Position numbers and translations under genes: made by a program. A stretch of 64,000 nucleotides of DNA, from assembly GCA_020055645.1 (NCBI GenBank), contig CM034546.1:108531375-108595374 (forward strand), in the 5' to 3' direction. This stretch comes from Tomocerus qinae. Lineage: Eukaryota; Arthropoda; Collembola; Entomobryomorpha; Tomoceridae. This document shows, piece after piece, positions 28,801-40,800 of this stretch. Below the pieces are notes generated by a model that worked only from the letters and a program-made list of their open reading frames with translations, searched no databases and was not told the origin of the DNA. Within the stretch, counting starts at the first letter, position 1. Every line of letters begins with the position of its first letter.

Positions 28801-31800
28801 GCAAAGCTTCTCTGTTTTCTTAGCCTAGAATGAAATTGGGATACTCGACTCAACGTCAATGTTCGTTTGCAATGTAAAGCAAGTGGGTTCACATCCTTTG
28901 GCTCTACTTACACTATTACTATTACTACACAAGAAAAGACAGTCGTACAACTGCAAAGTAACAACGATTACGATTACTACTACGACATACTACTATTTCT
29001 AATGCAATCATGCACTGTAGTTGTGTCTCTGTATTATATACAGAGTGAGCGTGGAGAGAGAGAGGGAGACAGTGAAAAGTAACAGTGTCAATGTACTACA
29101 TTCCTAAGCTACTGAAGACACAATCTTCTTCCAATACTAGCTAAGGAACAGGAACTATTTTCAACAGATACAGGCTGATACCAAGAAATTATAGTATTTC
29201 ACTTTCCTAGCTGTTACTTCTTTCGTTTAAGTTGAACTGAAGGCACGGACGGCTGCGTTGAAACAAGATGAAAGTCATTATATGCAAACTTACGCCTGTT
29301 TCATTTACGTTAAGAAATCACATAGGGAGAACTTACTACTGCATAGAACCTTACTATTAACTATTATAAGTATAGTTCACTGCACGGAATAATGCTAGTA
29401 TTTCTATCATCAGAAATCACTACTACTCCGTATTATTTCTTTGCTTTATATACAGCTGAACAACTGTAATGGTAGATACTATACTGCTTTTGGAATCTAG
29501 AGAATGTGGTCTACTTTCATTGTGCATTAGAGCATATTCTCATTGAGTAAACAACATGGTGAATGCACTAGTGCTATTTGTTCAATTACTTATTGCTGCA
29601 ATGCCAGTTTGGAAGCATGTAAAAGAGACTCCTCATCCATCACTATAATCGTCAGATATTCTACTTGAATCATGTTAACGGATAGAAAGGATTATTCGAT
29701 AATAATTAAATACATACTTTCAATACCTACAAGTACGAATTCCTGTCTATTTGGTATGGCAAAGTCTTTTAACCACTTTTATACAATTTACAAACTATAT
29801 GTTCATGAGAATATATCACTCACAAATGTACTGTTAACTCATTCTTTCATCATTGCTGCAAAATTTTGATTTACAAAATAGATATCGATGTCGAGTCTAC
29901 TGCGAATTATGTATAATAAATGATTAAACTTCCCACAGGTAGTTCAATTAGCAGGCAAAGATGATCTCTTCATTATTAGATGCGAATATGTTTGTGTCAT
30001 ATAAAAGTATTATAGAAAATGAAGAAATTATAATTTTCTACTTACGTCAACTTTGATGCCCGGTTGGGGAAAAGTATTTTGTGGTGGCGACTCCTTGGGC
30101 ACGTACCTATGTAATATGAAACACATGCAATGCATTAAAACATTCATTAGGTAGCCGTAGTAGACGAATAATTTTACTTTATAATTGAATTATAATGGAA
30201 ACTATTGTTTGAAAGTAGGATTTTTCGAGCACGAACCTATAAAATTCGTCTTTGTTCTTGTACCATTTAACAACATAAAGTGTATCTCCTTCTGTGTCAT
30301 ATGTACAAGTGAGTGTTACATTGTCTCCTCGTCTCACGTACTGCTTGGCTTCCAATTGCACGTTCCGAAGTCCATCAGAACCTACAGAAAAGGATAAAAA
30401 TAAACGAAGTCTTTTAAAAGTATCCTTTTTTACATTTATAGCAATAAACACCCTCTTAGTTTGCTTTAATGCGAATAACCATTATTATACCTACCGGATT
30501 AGATTTCCTCCCCTATTACAATTCCTCCCGGTTAGACTACCTACAGACAGAGACCTACAGGGTAGACTTCCTAAAATCAAAACTGCAAAACTTTGAGAGA
30601 GGTAGTTTATCGGGGGGCAGTCTAACTGGGTGAAATTGTAGGGGAGGATATCTATCTCTAGGTATTCAAACGAAATTCAAAATATCTAAACAGAGTATTT
30701 AAAACTTGCTATCTACAAACAAAACTTAATGTAGTTTAATTTAGGAATCACTATTAAAAATTACTGGTTGTCAAAGTCGATTTTTAATAAAATTCAAAGT
30801 GTTTTCATTGAATAAAGTACAGTAATTCATGACATGAAAACAAACAATCTACATTGAAATAAATGTATTGATTACAACAACTACCTAAATACATTAGTAA
30901 CATGTGACACCATGCAGCCAGGTTATTCAATGCACATAATAATAGTGTAACATGAAGTCGGAAGCGAAGAACCAGATCTGTCGAAGTTAGTAGCTAGAAA
31001 AGGATGTTTTGTAATGGTTTATTAGATACTATGTGATCCTATTTCAGAGTATAATATGGCGTGATGAGTAACACAACCTCTTTTAACGCTCCTTCCTTAC
31101 ATTAAAAGATGCAATAGCTTATTGTAGCATCTAGTGTAGACCCAAACCTTATTACTGTATAGCTCTACGTTACTATAATCATGTTTCACGGAGCTAACGA
31201 AATTTGTAATGTGGTAATCTAATACAAGCGAGAAAATGAAACCAAAAGAGCTAACTGGAAGAGTTAAGAAAGGGGAAAGTAAAGCAAAGGAGCAAGTTAG
31301 CAAAGCATGGTACTCAAGTACATTGAATATTGTTGCACTTTCTTCTCAAGAACTTTTCATTATGCATTGAAAAATAGAACAGCGTTTCATAACGTATAAT
31401 CTAATACACAACAGTGTATAATAGGTTATACCATAAAACTAACATAATAATGCAGAAAACATGTTTATAGTTTCAAATAATACACAAATAATGAGTAGAG
31501 CACATAAGAAGGCAATGTGGCATAGAATCTTTGTTAAATGTTGCTCATCTTCTTTTGGTGGTGGTGCAGTGTGTAGCAAAGTGTAACAAAGAATACAGAA
31601 TGACTATGGTTAATAGTAAAGTATACTAAGCCACACAACAATAAAACAGCAGTGTCACACTATTAAATATACATAACCTTTAAGGGTGCTGTTGGTTAGT
31701 GACTTGTGGTGGATGCTGAAGCTTATGATGACTACGACTAAAGATAAGTGAAGGAGAATGGGGTGGGAACACGTGTAAATTATTCATAGCTCCTCGGCTT

Positions 31801-34800
31801 CCCTTCTACCAGGCTTCCTTGCTTTCATCTTTCACTCATTCTAATTCACATTCATATAAATATGTATAAGTACGACATAATTAATTTACTTATCGTTATA
31901 ATTAATTCAGTGCGACAAGGCAAAAAGCAGAATTGCATTATCTATCCGTAATTATACAGTTCATTCAAACATATAGACTACAACATTCAAACATTATAGA
32001 GAGGTCGTAAAGGAAACTGTTCAAACTTATCGATCTTAGAATACTCAAACAACTCAACATAAAATGCAAGCTATAATTCCATTACACACACCCTAAACTA
32101 AACAAACACTTCCTAAAAAACGTACAATAGAATATCTATTATTGATAATCATCAATTTAGAACATTTTTATTTACTACTAGTGAACCCAGCTAAGGGGGT
32201 AGAATCTAGCACACAAGTAAATTTCTTTAGGCCACCCATCACAGTAACAAAAACAATTCCAAAAATCATCGGTACTTCACTAAGGTTTTTATGTTAACCA
32301 GTACTACATATTTTTATTTAATTCTACAATAAAGGTGAGCAAACTGGCACAAAGAAATCAATGCGGCATTAAAAAGTAACAGCAACTCTACTAAAAAATG
32401 CTAAAAATATAAAACAATTTGTCGATTTAGCAGAACTAATTTGCATTAGAAGTTTTGAAATGCTAATTAATACACAGATTACGATCATTACAAAATGACC
32501 CAGTTCGCTAATCATTACCATTCAATCGCCAATAATCAATTTTTAGGTGAATGTCTATTATTGTTTTGATGTCATAATAATTTATGAAACAACTCTAACT
32601 CATTTCGGTGGTTTAGAGGAAGTGAGCATGCGCATTTTGGTTTGAAGGAACCTGCATATATTACTTGTGTAGTTGTTGGGGGAGGAGGAGGTGGAATCCA
32701 AAAGTGTTACAGTCAGCACTGCGTTACAAATTGGGGAGGGCGTTTTGCATTACGTAATGTATGCAAGTTTCCTAAGCTCTCCTACCAGACATACATACAT
32801 AGATAGATTGGTAAATTTATTGCTTTATCTCTTTTCTGTGTTTATAATATAAGAGATTTGGCCCCAAATCAGCATTGCACATACTAAACTACTATTAGTA
32901 TGTAATGTATTGCCTAGTAGGCAAAACATTTTAGAAGAATAGTATTTGCACATATAAAAGTGTTAGGAGGTAGGGATGAATTGGAGGGAGAGAGACAAGC
33001 GCTGAGTGTATTTGATGCTAGTCAATATAGAAGATAGAAGAAGGAACATAACGTAATCTTAAAAAGCCTTTAAAAGGTTCCGTTTTTTTGAAGATAGAGC
33101 TTAAGTTGGGAAAGTTGCCGGTATGGTTTCGGTACGATGACATTTTTATGTTTGTTTTGACAGCAAAAGCATTCGAGGATAAGTAAGCTTCGGAAATTAT
33201 TTGATGCTCTGTTAGCTTTCTTGCCTTTCCTCCACGGTGGCTTACGTATGTGACGTTACATTTGATCTCGTATGTGGAAGTGAGGAGGTAGGTGGGAGAT
33301 ACCAATAGGAAAGATATTCGTATTCCCCCTCTCTCTCTCTCCTCTCTATACTATAGATGCACAATGTCACTAGACTCTTATCATCTCTACACAATGTATG
33401 GAAAAAGAAACTCTACAAGAGAAAGAAAAGGAGAAACCAAAAAGGGAATAAAATAGAATAGAAATGATATGTAACCTAACTTGGTTTCTTATTGGCGTTT
33501 TTCGAACACTACTTACTGTATTGAACTGAAGTTGGGTGAGGAAAAAGAAAAGATACCTATTACTATTTCTCGGAGGCAACTCACTGGGACAAAGAAGTCG
33601 ACAAGTCAAACTGTAAAAAGAGAAAAAGAAGGAAAATCGGAGACTAAGGGAACAGGAACACTAGATCAGGATCAGACTGCACCACACAGACGTAACAGGA
33701 CATGAGTTGCCAACAGAATCCCACGCAAAGCTATTGGACACATACACACATTTCCACGTAAAGATGCCTTGGATTCGTCTGCAAGTCTAAACTGACACTA
33801 CACACCAATAAGTGCACTGTGTGTACGTAACTGAATAATAGTAGATAGTTCTTGGAAAAATAGCCACATTACTTATTGGGAAATTACTAGGAATCGAGAA
33901 ATGGAGCTTCTCGGCCATAAGAACAGATCATCCAAAAATAGGTCCCAAAAAATCTCATAAAATTCCCTGCTAAAAATAGGAGGCTTTTAGTTCGTAGTAA
34001 TATATTTCTCCTAAATTGCTTTCCTCTGCTCACTCTTGTATCTACTAGTGTAAGCAAGAGGAGTAAGCTATGTGCATAACTACGCTTCTGTTCTTTACTA
34101 CTCTTTTTTAAAGGAATTGACTCAGTTGTATTATGTAGCGCACATCAGTAAATAAACGGCTCAGAAAATTCTCAGACTTTGCTTCACTTTGAATGAAATC
34201 TAAAGTAAAATACAGCACGGTTCACTTGAATATTACTAGCTGTGTACTTTGTAAGTATTTACGTATCTATTACTGTAAAATATTACTTGTAAAGAAAGTA
34301 AGGTATCTTGAAAGAGACATGGCAAAGAATGTTTAGGTACATAATATGTATGCATAATATAATACTTTTTGGTCCCATTGTACTTTTTTAAACCCTGCAG
34401 ATATAAGTAAACCTACGGCAAGTGCTCCACATCGATTGTGATGCAATGCCGATGTCGTCCATCTTTCAAGTGTCACTAGCACAAATATGAGATCTACAGT
34501 AGGGACAGAGAAGAAAAGAATGTTCTCTCTACCTCTTCTATGACTGAATGATATAATGATATAAACACTCCATGTAATTTAATGTAATTAGGGGTACTGT
34601 GTTTCTGGATGTTGACACTGCTCTAACTGTAGACCTTTATCCATAGGTGTATCTCGTGCATTGCAGTCTGACATCCCAAACCTTTCAAGTAATTTCTCTA
34701 TGAATCTTTCTTGGTGTATAAATATCCCGGCATTACTTCTGGACATTTGAATTCCAAGAAATTTACCGATTGGTGCAGTTGTGACAATGAAGTGGTCCCT

Positions 34801-37800
34801 CATATCTTCAATTATTTTGCATAACTTTTCTTCACCCTTTCCAATGACAAATCCATCGTCTACGTATACAATATTAAATATAAGCTCATCCTTCTTCTTG
34901 AAGAAGCAGGGGTCACTATCCAGTGGTTCAAATCCTAAGTCTTTGAGGACCTTTGAGATTGTCTCGTTCCATTCTCTTGGGGCTTGTTTAAGGCCATAGA
35001 TAGTTTTCCCCATTTTGCATACTAGCCCAGAGTCCGTAGTGTATCCTTCTGGTTGTTCCATGTACACTACTCTCTTGCTTTTGCTGTTCAGATATGCATT
35101 GCCTATATCATATTGTTTCATATCTAGGCCAAGTGCAGCAGCTATTCCGAAACCCATCCTGCAGGATTCCATTCTGATTGTAGGTGAAAATATATCATCA
35201 TAATCTACTCCTTCCACTTGCTCAAAGCCTCTAGCGACAAGACGGGCTTTGAACTTTGTCTGATTTTTTCTAGTTCCTTCACAGAGTACACCCAGCGGCA
35301 GCTTACTACATTAGCATCATGTGGTCTCTTTACAAGTGTCCAGGTTGCATTTTGGAACATGCTCCTCATTTCAGCATCCTGGGCTTCCATCCATTGATTG
35401 GCATGAGGGCCGTTCATTGCCTCTTTATAATTTTTCGGAATTGGAATTTTGTTTATAGATGAGGTAGTGTTTGCTACTGCCTTACATCCAGCTTGATAAG
35501 GTACAACTTGCTTTCTGATTCTCTTGGGGCGTCCTTGAATCAGTTCTTCTATCATTTCAGGATCGTCTTCTTTATTCTCCTCTACTTCAAACATCAGCGG
35601 TTGCTCCGCTGTGCTTGAATTACCTGCAGAAGACGACGGTTTATTTTTCTCCACACAGATCTCCTCTTCAGATGATCGATCTGATTCCTCAGTTCTCCTC
35701 TCCTCCTCTTCAGCCGATTCCTCTTCCATTTCAGTGCTCCAGAGTAGGGGATTCGGTTGGGGGGAGCTTGGCTCTCCAGTTTCGCCGGCTTGAGGATGAG
35801 TTTTTTGAAAAGTCACCTCGGTATAAACTGTCTCAGTGGAGGAAGATCGCTTGAGCTCCGTGGTGGCTTGCTTGCAAGGTGAGGGGGTCGGCTCGATAGC
35901 TAATGACAAGTCTTCAAACTTTTTCGGCAGACTGAATTCATCAAACTCCACATGTTTAGCTTGTTCTATATATCTCGCCTTTTCTTTGCCAGGAACCTCC
36001 TTCACATACAGTTGATAATTTCTTCCATCTGAGACGTAACCCACCAGGATACATTCTCTTGCATTATCTGTTAATTTTTCACCTGCTGATCTGTTTTCCA
36101 TTTTCTTTGCCCATGCGGTGCAGCCAAAGACCCTTACATGCCGTAAGGTTGGTTTCTTTTCTGAAAATGAGCTCGTACGGAGTTTTCTCTTTGTTCTTTC
36201 CATTAACAATTCTGTTTAGCAAGTAGCAGGCAGTACTTATCGCATCATCCCAATGTTTTGCGGTAAGCTGGCTTTAGCTGAGCATAGCCCTGGCACTTTC
36301 TTGGACTGTCCTCACATCTCGTTCAATAAATCCGTTGCTTGGTGATGTGTATGGAGCATTTGTACCAAATCGAATTCCCTTAGCAGAAAAGAATTGTTTC
36401 AGTGTGCCACAGACAAATTCTGTTCCATTGTCGCTGCGGAATATCTTTGTCGAATTCTTCGTTTGATTACTGAGCAGGTTGACTGCATCAATAACATTAT
36501 TTGCAGTTTCTTCCTTCGACTTTTGAAAATAAGCAACACGGAATGAAGAGGCTTCGTCTTTGACCAATAAATAATATTTATGGCCACGATGTGAAGTAGC
36601 TGGTCCGTATGCTAGATCTGCATGTATACATTCTCCAGGAAGGTACAAGTCAGTCTTTGGGATTGACTTGTAGCTTTAACTTAGTCGACTTAGTCCGTTT
36701 GCATACACTGCATTCTCTCTCTTCTGTGCTCATATTTTCCAATCCATACGCAGCTTCTCTCTCTGCTGTCCACTGTAGGTACTTGTGGTTGATGTGCCCA
36801 AGTCGTTCGTGCCAGTTAGCCTGCTTTGAGCAGGCCAAAGCCATATTCTGTTTTCTCTTGAAACACAGGATCTGGAGTCCTCCTCGTGTCTCTACTTCTA
36901 TGGACGGGATCTTATTCTTCTCATAGAATATTGCTCCCAGTTTCTTATTTATTTCATAGCCTTTGTGCATCATGACATTTTCTGAGAACATATTCGCGCA
37001 TCCAGGAATATATTCTACATCTTCTATGGTATATGGTTGCCATTCGCCTGCAATTCTTGCAAAACCGCTCACACTTCCACTTCCCTTAGCGTACATTGTT
37101 GAGTTATTTGCAATAGTGACTGGAACTGGAGTCGAGTAACTTCTGTAGTTGGAGAACCAATCTCGTTGACCACAAAAATGTGAAGTCGCACCTGAATCAT
37201 TAATCCAATGATCTTCTGACAGTTCTCCCGCCATGTAGGCGGCTCCTCCGGCTCTTCTAGCATTTTCGGCGGGTTTTTCACTTTCTGGTTTCACTGGTTC
37301 TCTACACTCGCGGGACCAGTGGCCAGTCTTCCCGCATTTATGGCAAGCAGTGCTCTTTTTCAGTTTTTCAATTTCTTCCTTGGAACGTCTAGGCTTTCCT
37401 TTGCCTTTCTTGGAAGAGTAAGCACGACCGCCTCCACTTCCAGCTCCATTGCCATTGCTTCTACTGCCATGTCCGTTTCCACTGCCATTGCTGCTTCCAG
37501 TTCCATTTGCATTTTCATCTATTTCCCAAGTCTTCAGTCTGGATAATAGAAGAGCAGTCGTCTGTTTGGCAGGGTCTACTGAGCGCCAAGCCTCTCGAAA
37601 TTGTCGATATTTCTCGTCCATCAAGCTTGTGATGACTCTCGCAACAACAGCTTCGTCCTCAATAATGACACCCATACTTCTCAGTTGAGAGGCGTAGCTT
37701 TGTATTTCAGTCATGGTCTTCAGTGGGGACTTGTTGTGACACCCCATTATGCCATAAAAACGTTGAAACAACACTGACTTGGATTCTCCACTAATACTTT

Positions 37801-40800
37801 CATACATAGTGGCAAATTTGTCCCAAATTTCATACGCCGTAGTACAGCCTGAGATGATCTCCACCTGGTCGTCTGTCATGCTCAATAACATAGCTGTGAT
37901 TGCATCAGCATTATCCTGGTCCCACTTATCTTGGGCAGTTCCTGCTATCCTTGGTCTAGTAGTGGATCCATTTACAACATCCATCGAATGGTGGCTATTA
38001 AATAGGCTTGTCATTCGCATTTTCCACATGCGATAGTTGTCTCCATTTAATTTCGTGATTGAACCAGTGTCGAACTTCTTCGTTTGGATGATTGTAGTAG
38101 TAGTACCAGTACTGGGTGTTGTGGTTGTCATTTTAACACTAATAAAGGCTTATAGGATTAAAATATTATTACTTACTGACCTTTGGAACTGGAATCTCGT
38201 CTTTGCGACTCGTAGTTGTAGTAAACTAGTGGTGGAACTGGAACCTTTCACTTTATTTAGCGTTGAGACTAAATAAATAACAGCAAAAATGTCTAATGCT
38301 GGAACTGGAACTGGAATATTTAACTTTATTTAGCGTTGAGACTAAATAAATAACAGCAAAAATGTCTAATGCTGGAACTGGAACGGGAATATTCAGTTGT
38401 TGGAACTAAATATAACTGTAGCAAAAGTCTTAGTACAGGAACTGGCACTTTTAGTTGTTGGAACTAATTGTAGCTGTAGTGGACTTTTAGTTGAGTAGTT
38501 GTAAACACGAAACTTGTACACAGTGGAACTGGAATCCTCTTCTAGTCTTTGCGACACAAGTGTACATACAGGAACTTGAATCCTCTTGGAACTGGAACAA
38601 CTTCATCAACTGGGAATGGGCATTCCCTCTTCTCTTCAGCAGTGTGTAAGACTTGAACTTACTTTGATTTCATTTGTTGGAAATGAAAATCACTTGTTGA
38701 AATTTTTGACAAAATTTCAACTCTCCATTCGCAGAGACTTCGTGACTGATGACGTGATGAGATAATAATGTGTTAGCTCAGGAACGGAGATTTTAGGAAT
38801 AAGAGATTGAGCTTGAAAGCTCATTGATTTATTTATACTTGTCAGTACATTCCGATTCTTTCATAACAATAACATGAACTATTGACAACAACAAGGTTAT
38901 AAATTGGGTCATGCTTTTAGCACATTTTATGGCATGCGGCAGCATACCAATAATGTCCTTTACTACATCCTAAGGTATTTCTATTTCATAAGCATCATAA
39001 ACATATTATAATAAGCATATTGAATGTCTTATAGATATAAACCCATATATCTTAACAAGTACAGAATGTTGGTTATAGTGTTTAGTATGGGTAAATAAGA
39101 GATTCTTTTAGATTTGTTGTTGATAGTTTGAGTGAGAGAAGGCCATTCCCCTTCTCATCTTATTCCATTTAGAAATTCGATCTTGTTTCCAATCGCGTTG
39201 TGATTTCGGGATTGTGAGGGAATGTGAGTTGACTTACGCCCAAATCTGCTGAATCTCCTGATTGTGAGTGTACTTGACTTTGAGATGAAGAGGAGTGAAT
39301 GGAGGGACAAGTTCTTTTAGTGTCAATGTACAGAATAATGTAATACAGTAGCAGTGCCAGATTTGCTTTGCTTTGTCCTCCTTGTATCTGTGTTGTTGAA
39401 CTACCTATAGTAATCGTTATGTAAGTACTAGAACTGCTGGAGAACTTTTTCTGTTCAAAGACAAGTGAGACAGAGAGGTAGTCTATTATAGAAGTGTATA
39501 ATAATATAGGGATAGTAGTACGAAAAGTCAGAGAGGCAGGCAGGGGAGAAGTGAAGTGATCTATGGGCTACCGGGGGTTTGTCATATTTTCTTATACTAA
39601 AAGCGCTAAGTTACAGAAGTAATAGATTTATTCTACAGAGGAGCATAACATAACGTAACATAAAGTAATACTTACCATAATAGTAAAGACATACCCCATC
39701 AACTTAAGAAATCCATCAGAACTTTATGGAGTTGAGTAGCACGTTGAATAAGCTATATAGGTGCTTTTCGTTTGTCCTATCTAATAATATACTGTACTGA
39801 TAAGTACTATTATGTGGATGCTGGAAGTGTGTGTGTGATTTTTAAGACCATTTCGTTTCGTTATATCTATTATGAGTTTTCATACGTAAAGTGTCAATAC
39901 AGACATAAAGTAGAGTATTAGGATTTTCCCTTGCTTTTCAATTGGAACTCTGACTCGACTCTCTGCTACTTAAACCGGCTTTCGGGTTTCCAGTCTAACC
40001 CTTATGGATCTAATAGGCACATAATACTTTATTTTATGTTATGCTCTACTCTACACTCTCTGCCACGACTGCATTACTCGCTAGACACAAGCCAGACTCT
40101 ACTAATACACACATTCTTTCTCGGCACATGCATCCACATCCATAAGTAGACATTCGCCTATCTATTAACTCTATATAGGTACTCACCTACTAACTGTGCC
40201 TACTGTATTCTTTAGGAATGAAAACTTTGTTATGAAGCCTTCATAGACATTCTGACTCTGTATGCAATACAATGCATAAAACCACAAAAGTTTGAGTTAC
40301 TAAACCCTTTTATGCAGCACGAGACCCAGACTACATTTATTTCTGCAAAATATGTACCTATGTACTTACATATAATACTTATGATAATGACTCCACCAAA
40401 CTGCTTCTGCTAATACTATACTGCCACTGATTTTGTATTATGCAGTATAATAATCACACTATAAGTAAAATACTAGAGTTTCATGTATAGGATATATTTA
40501 CAGTATATCATTACAGATTACGAAAGGGTGACTATAATTGCAAACTCTCTTTTTGCATTGGTATCTTCTTACATTATATCCTGGTTTATTACAGCTTGCC
40601 ATAATGCACCATCGAATTTTCTATCACCACGTCTTGCTACTATACTTTGGATCTGTAGTTCATCTAACTTGATTCAGCTCTTTATTCTGCAGTGATACCT
40701 ACAAGACTATAATATAATGCATGTGTAAGTCCATTATGAAGTGGTTTGGGTTTTGGTTTCGTATACGAAGTTTTGGTTTGCTTTGCTTATCATTCAGAAT

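Larger units (their letters stand above)
13827..30045 (-). other. Introns 3-6 of beat gene 1
   Basis: These are intron 6 (13,827-13,991, 165 bp), intron 5 (14,260-17,094), intron 4 (17,229-18,678) and intron 3 (18,812-30,045, 11.2 kb). They are AT-rich with only short chance frames. Intron 3 has a 17-base direct repeat around AAGAGTATTAGAGAAA at 27,040 and 27,160, and word islands of the GAGTTGAG/AGTCAAGT type near 22,840-22,910, 26,390, 28,155-28,350 and 28,640-28,710. I saw no nested gene. Confidence 0.6.
34588..38893 (-). mobile_element. Ty1/copia LTR retrotransposon, 3'-truncated and frameshifted
   Basis: The domain order gag, zinc knuckle, protease, pre-integrase HHCC, integrase, reverse transcriptase is diagnostic of the Ty1/copia superfamily, in which integrase precedes RT. 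A candidate 5' LTR (about 38,695-38,893) and a repeated leader precede gag. The coding region is broken by a frameshift near 36,650, a stop at 36,274-36,276, a frameshift between about 36,152 and 36,168, and another at a homopolymer at 35,264-35,269. Homology ends near 34,590, just after the RT palm, so RNase H and the 3' LTR are missing. It lies in intron 1 of the beat-like gene in the same orientation. It is inactive as it stands. Confidence 0.9.

Noticed and set aside
33018..33305. Minus-strand frame with Ig-like words (YEIKCNVTY) in beat intron 1
   Set aside because: There is no ATG and no second cysteine or Trp in Ig spacing, and including it would break the otherwise perfect exon phasing of the beat gene.
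34900..34940. tRNA B-box-like GGTTCAAATCC
   Set aside because: It lies inside the reverse-transcriptase coding sequence, with no A-box or cloverleaf around it.
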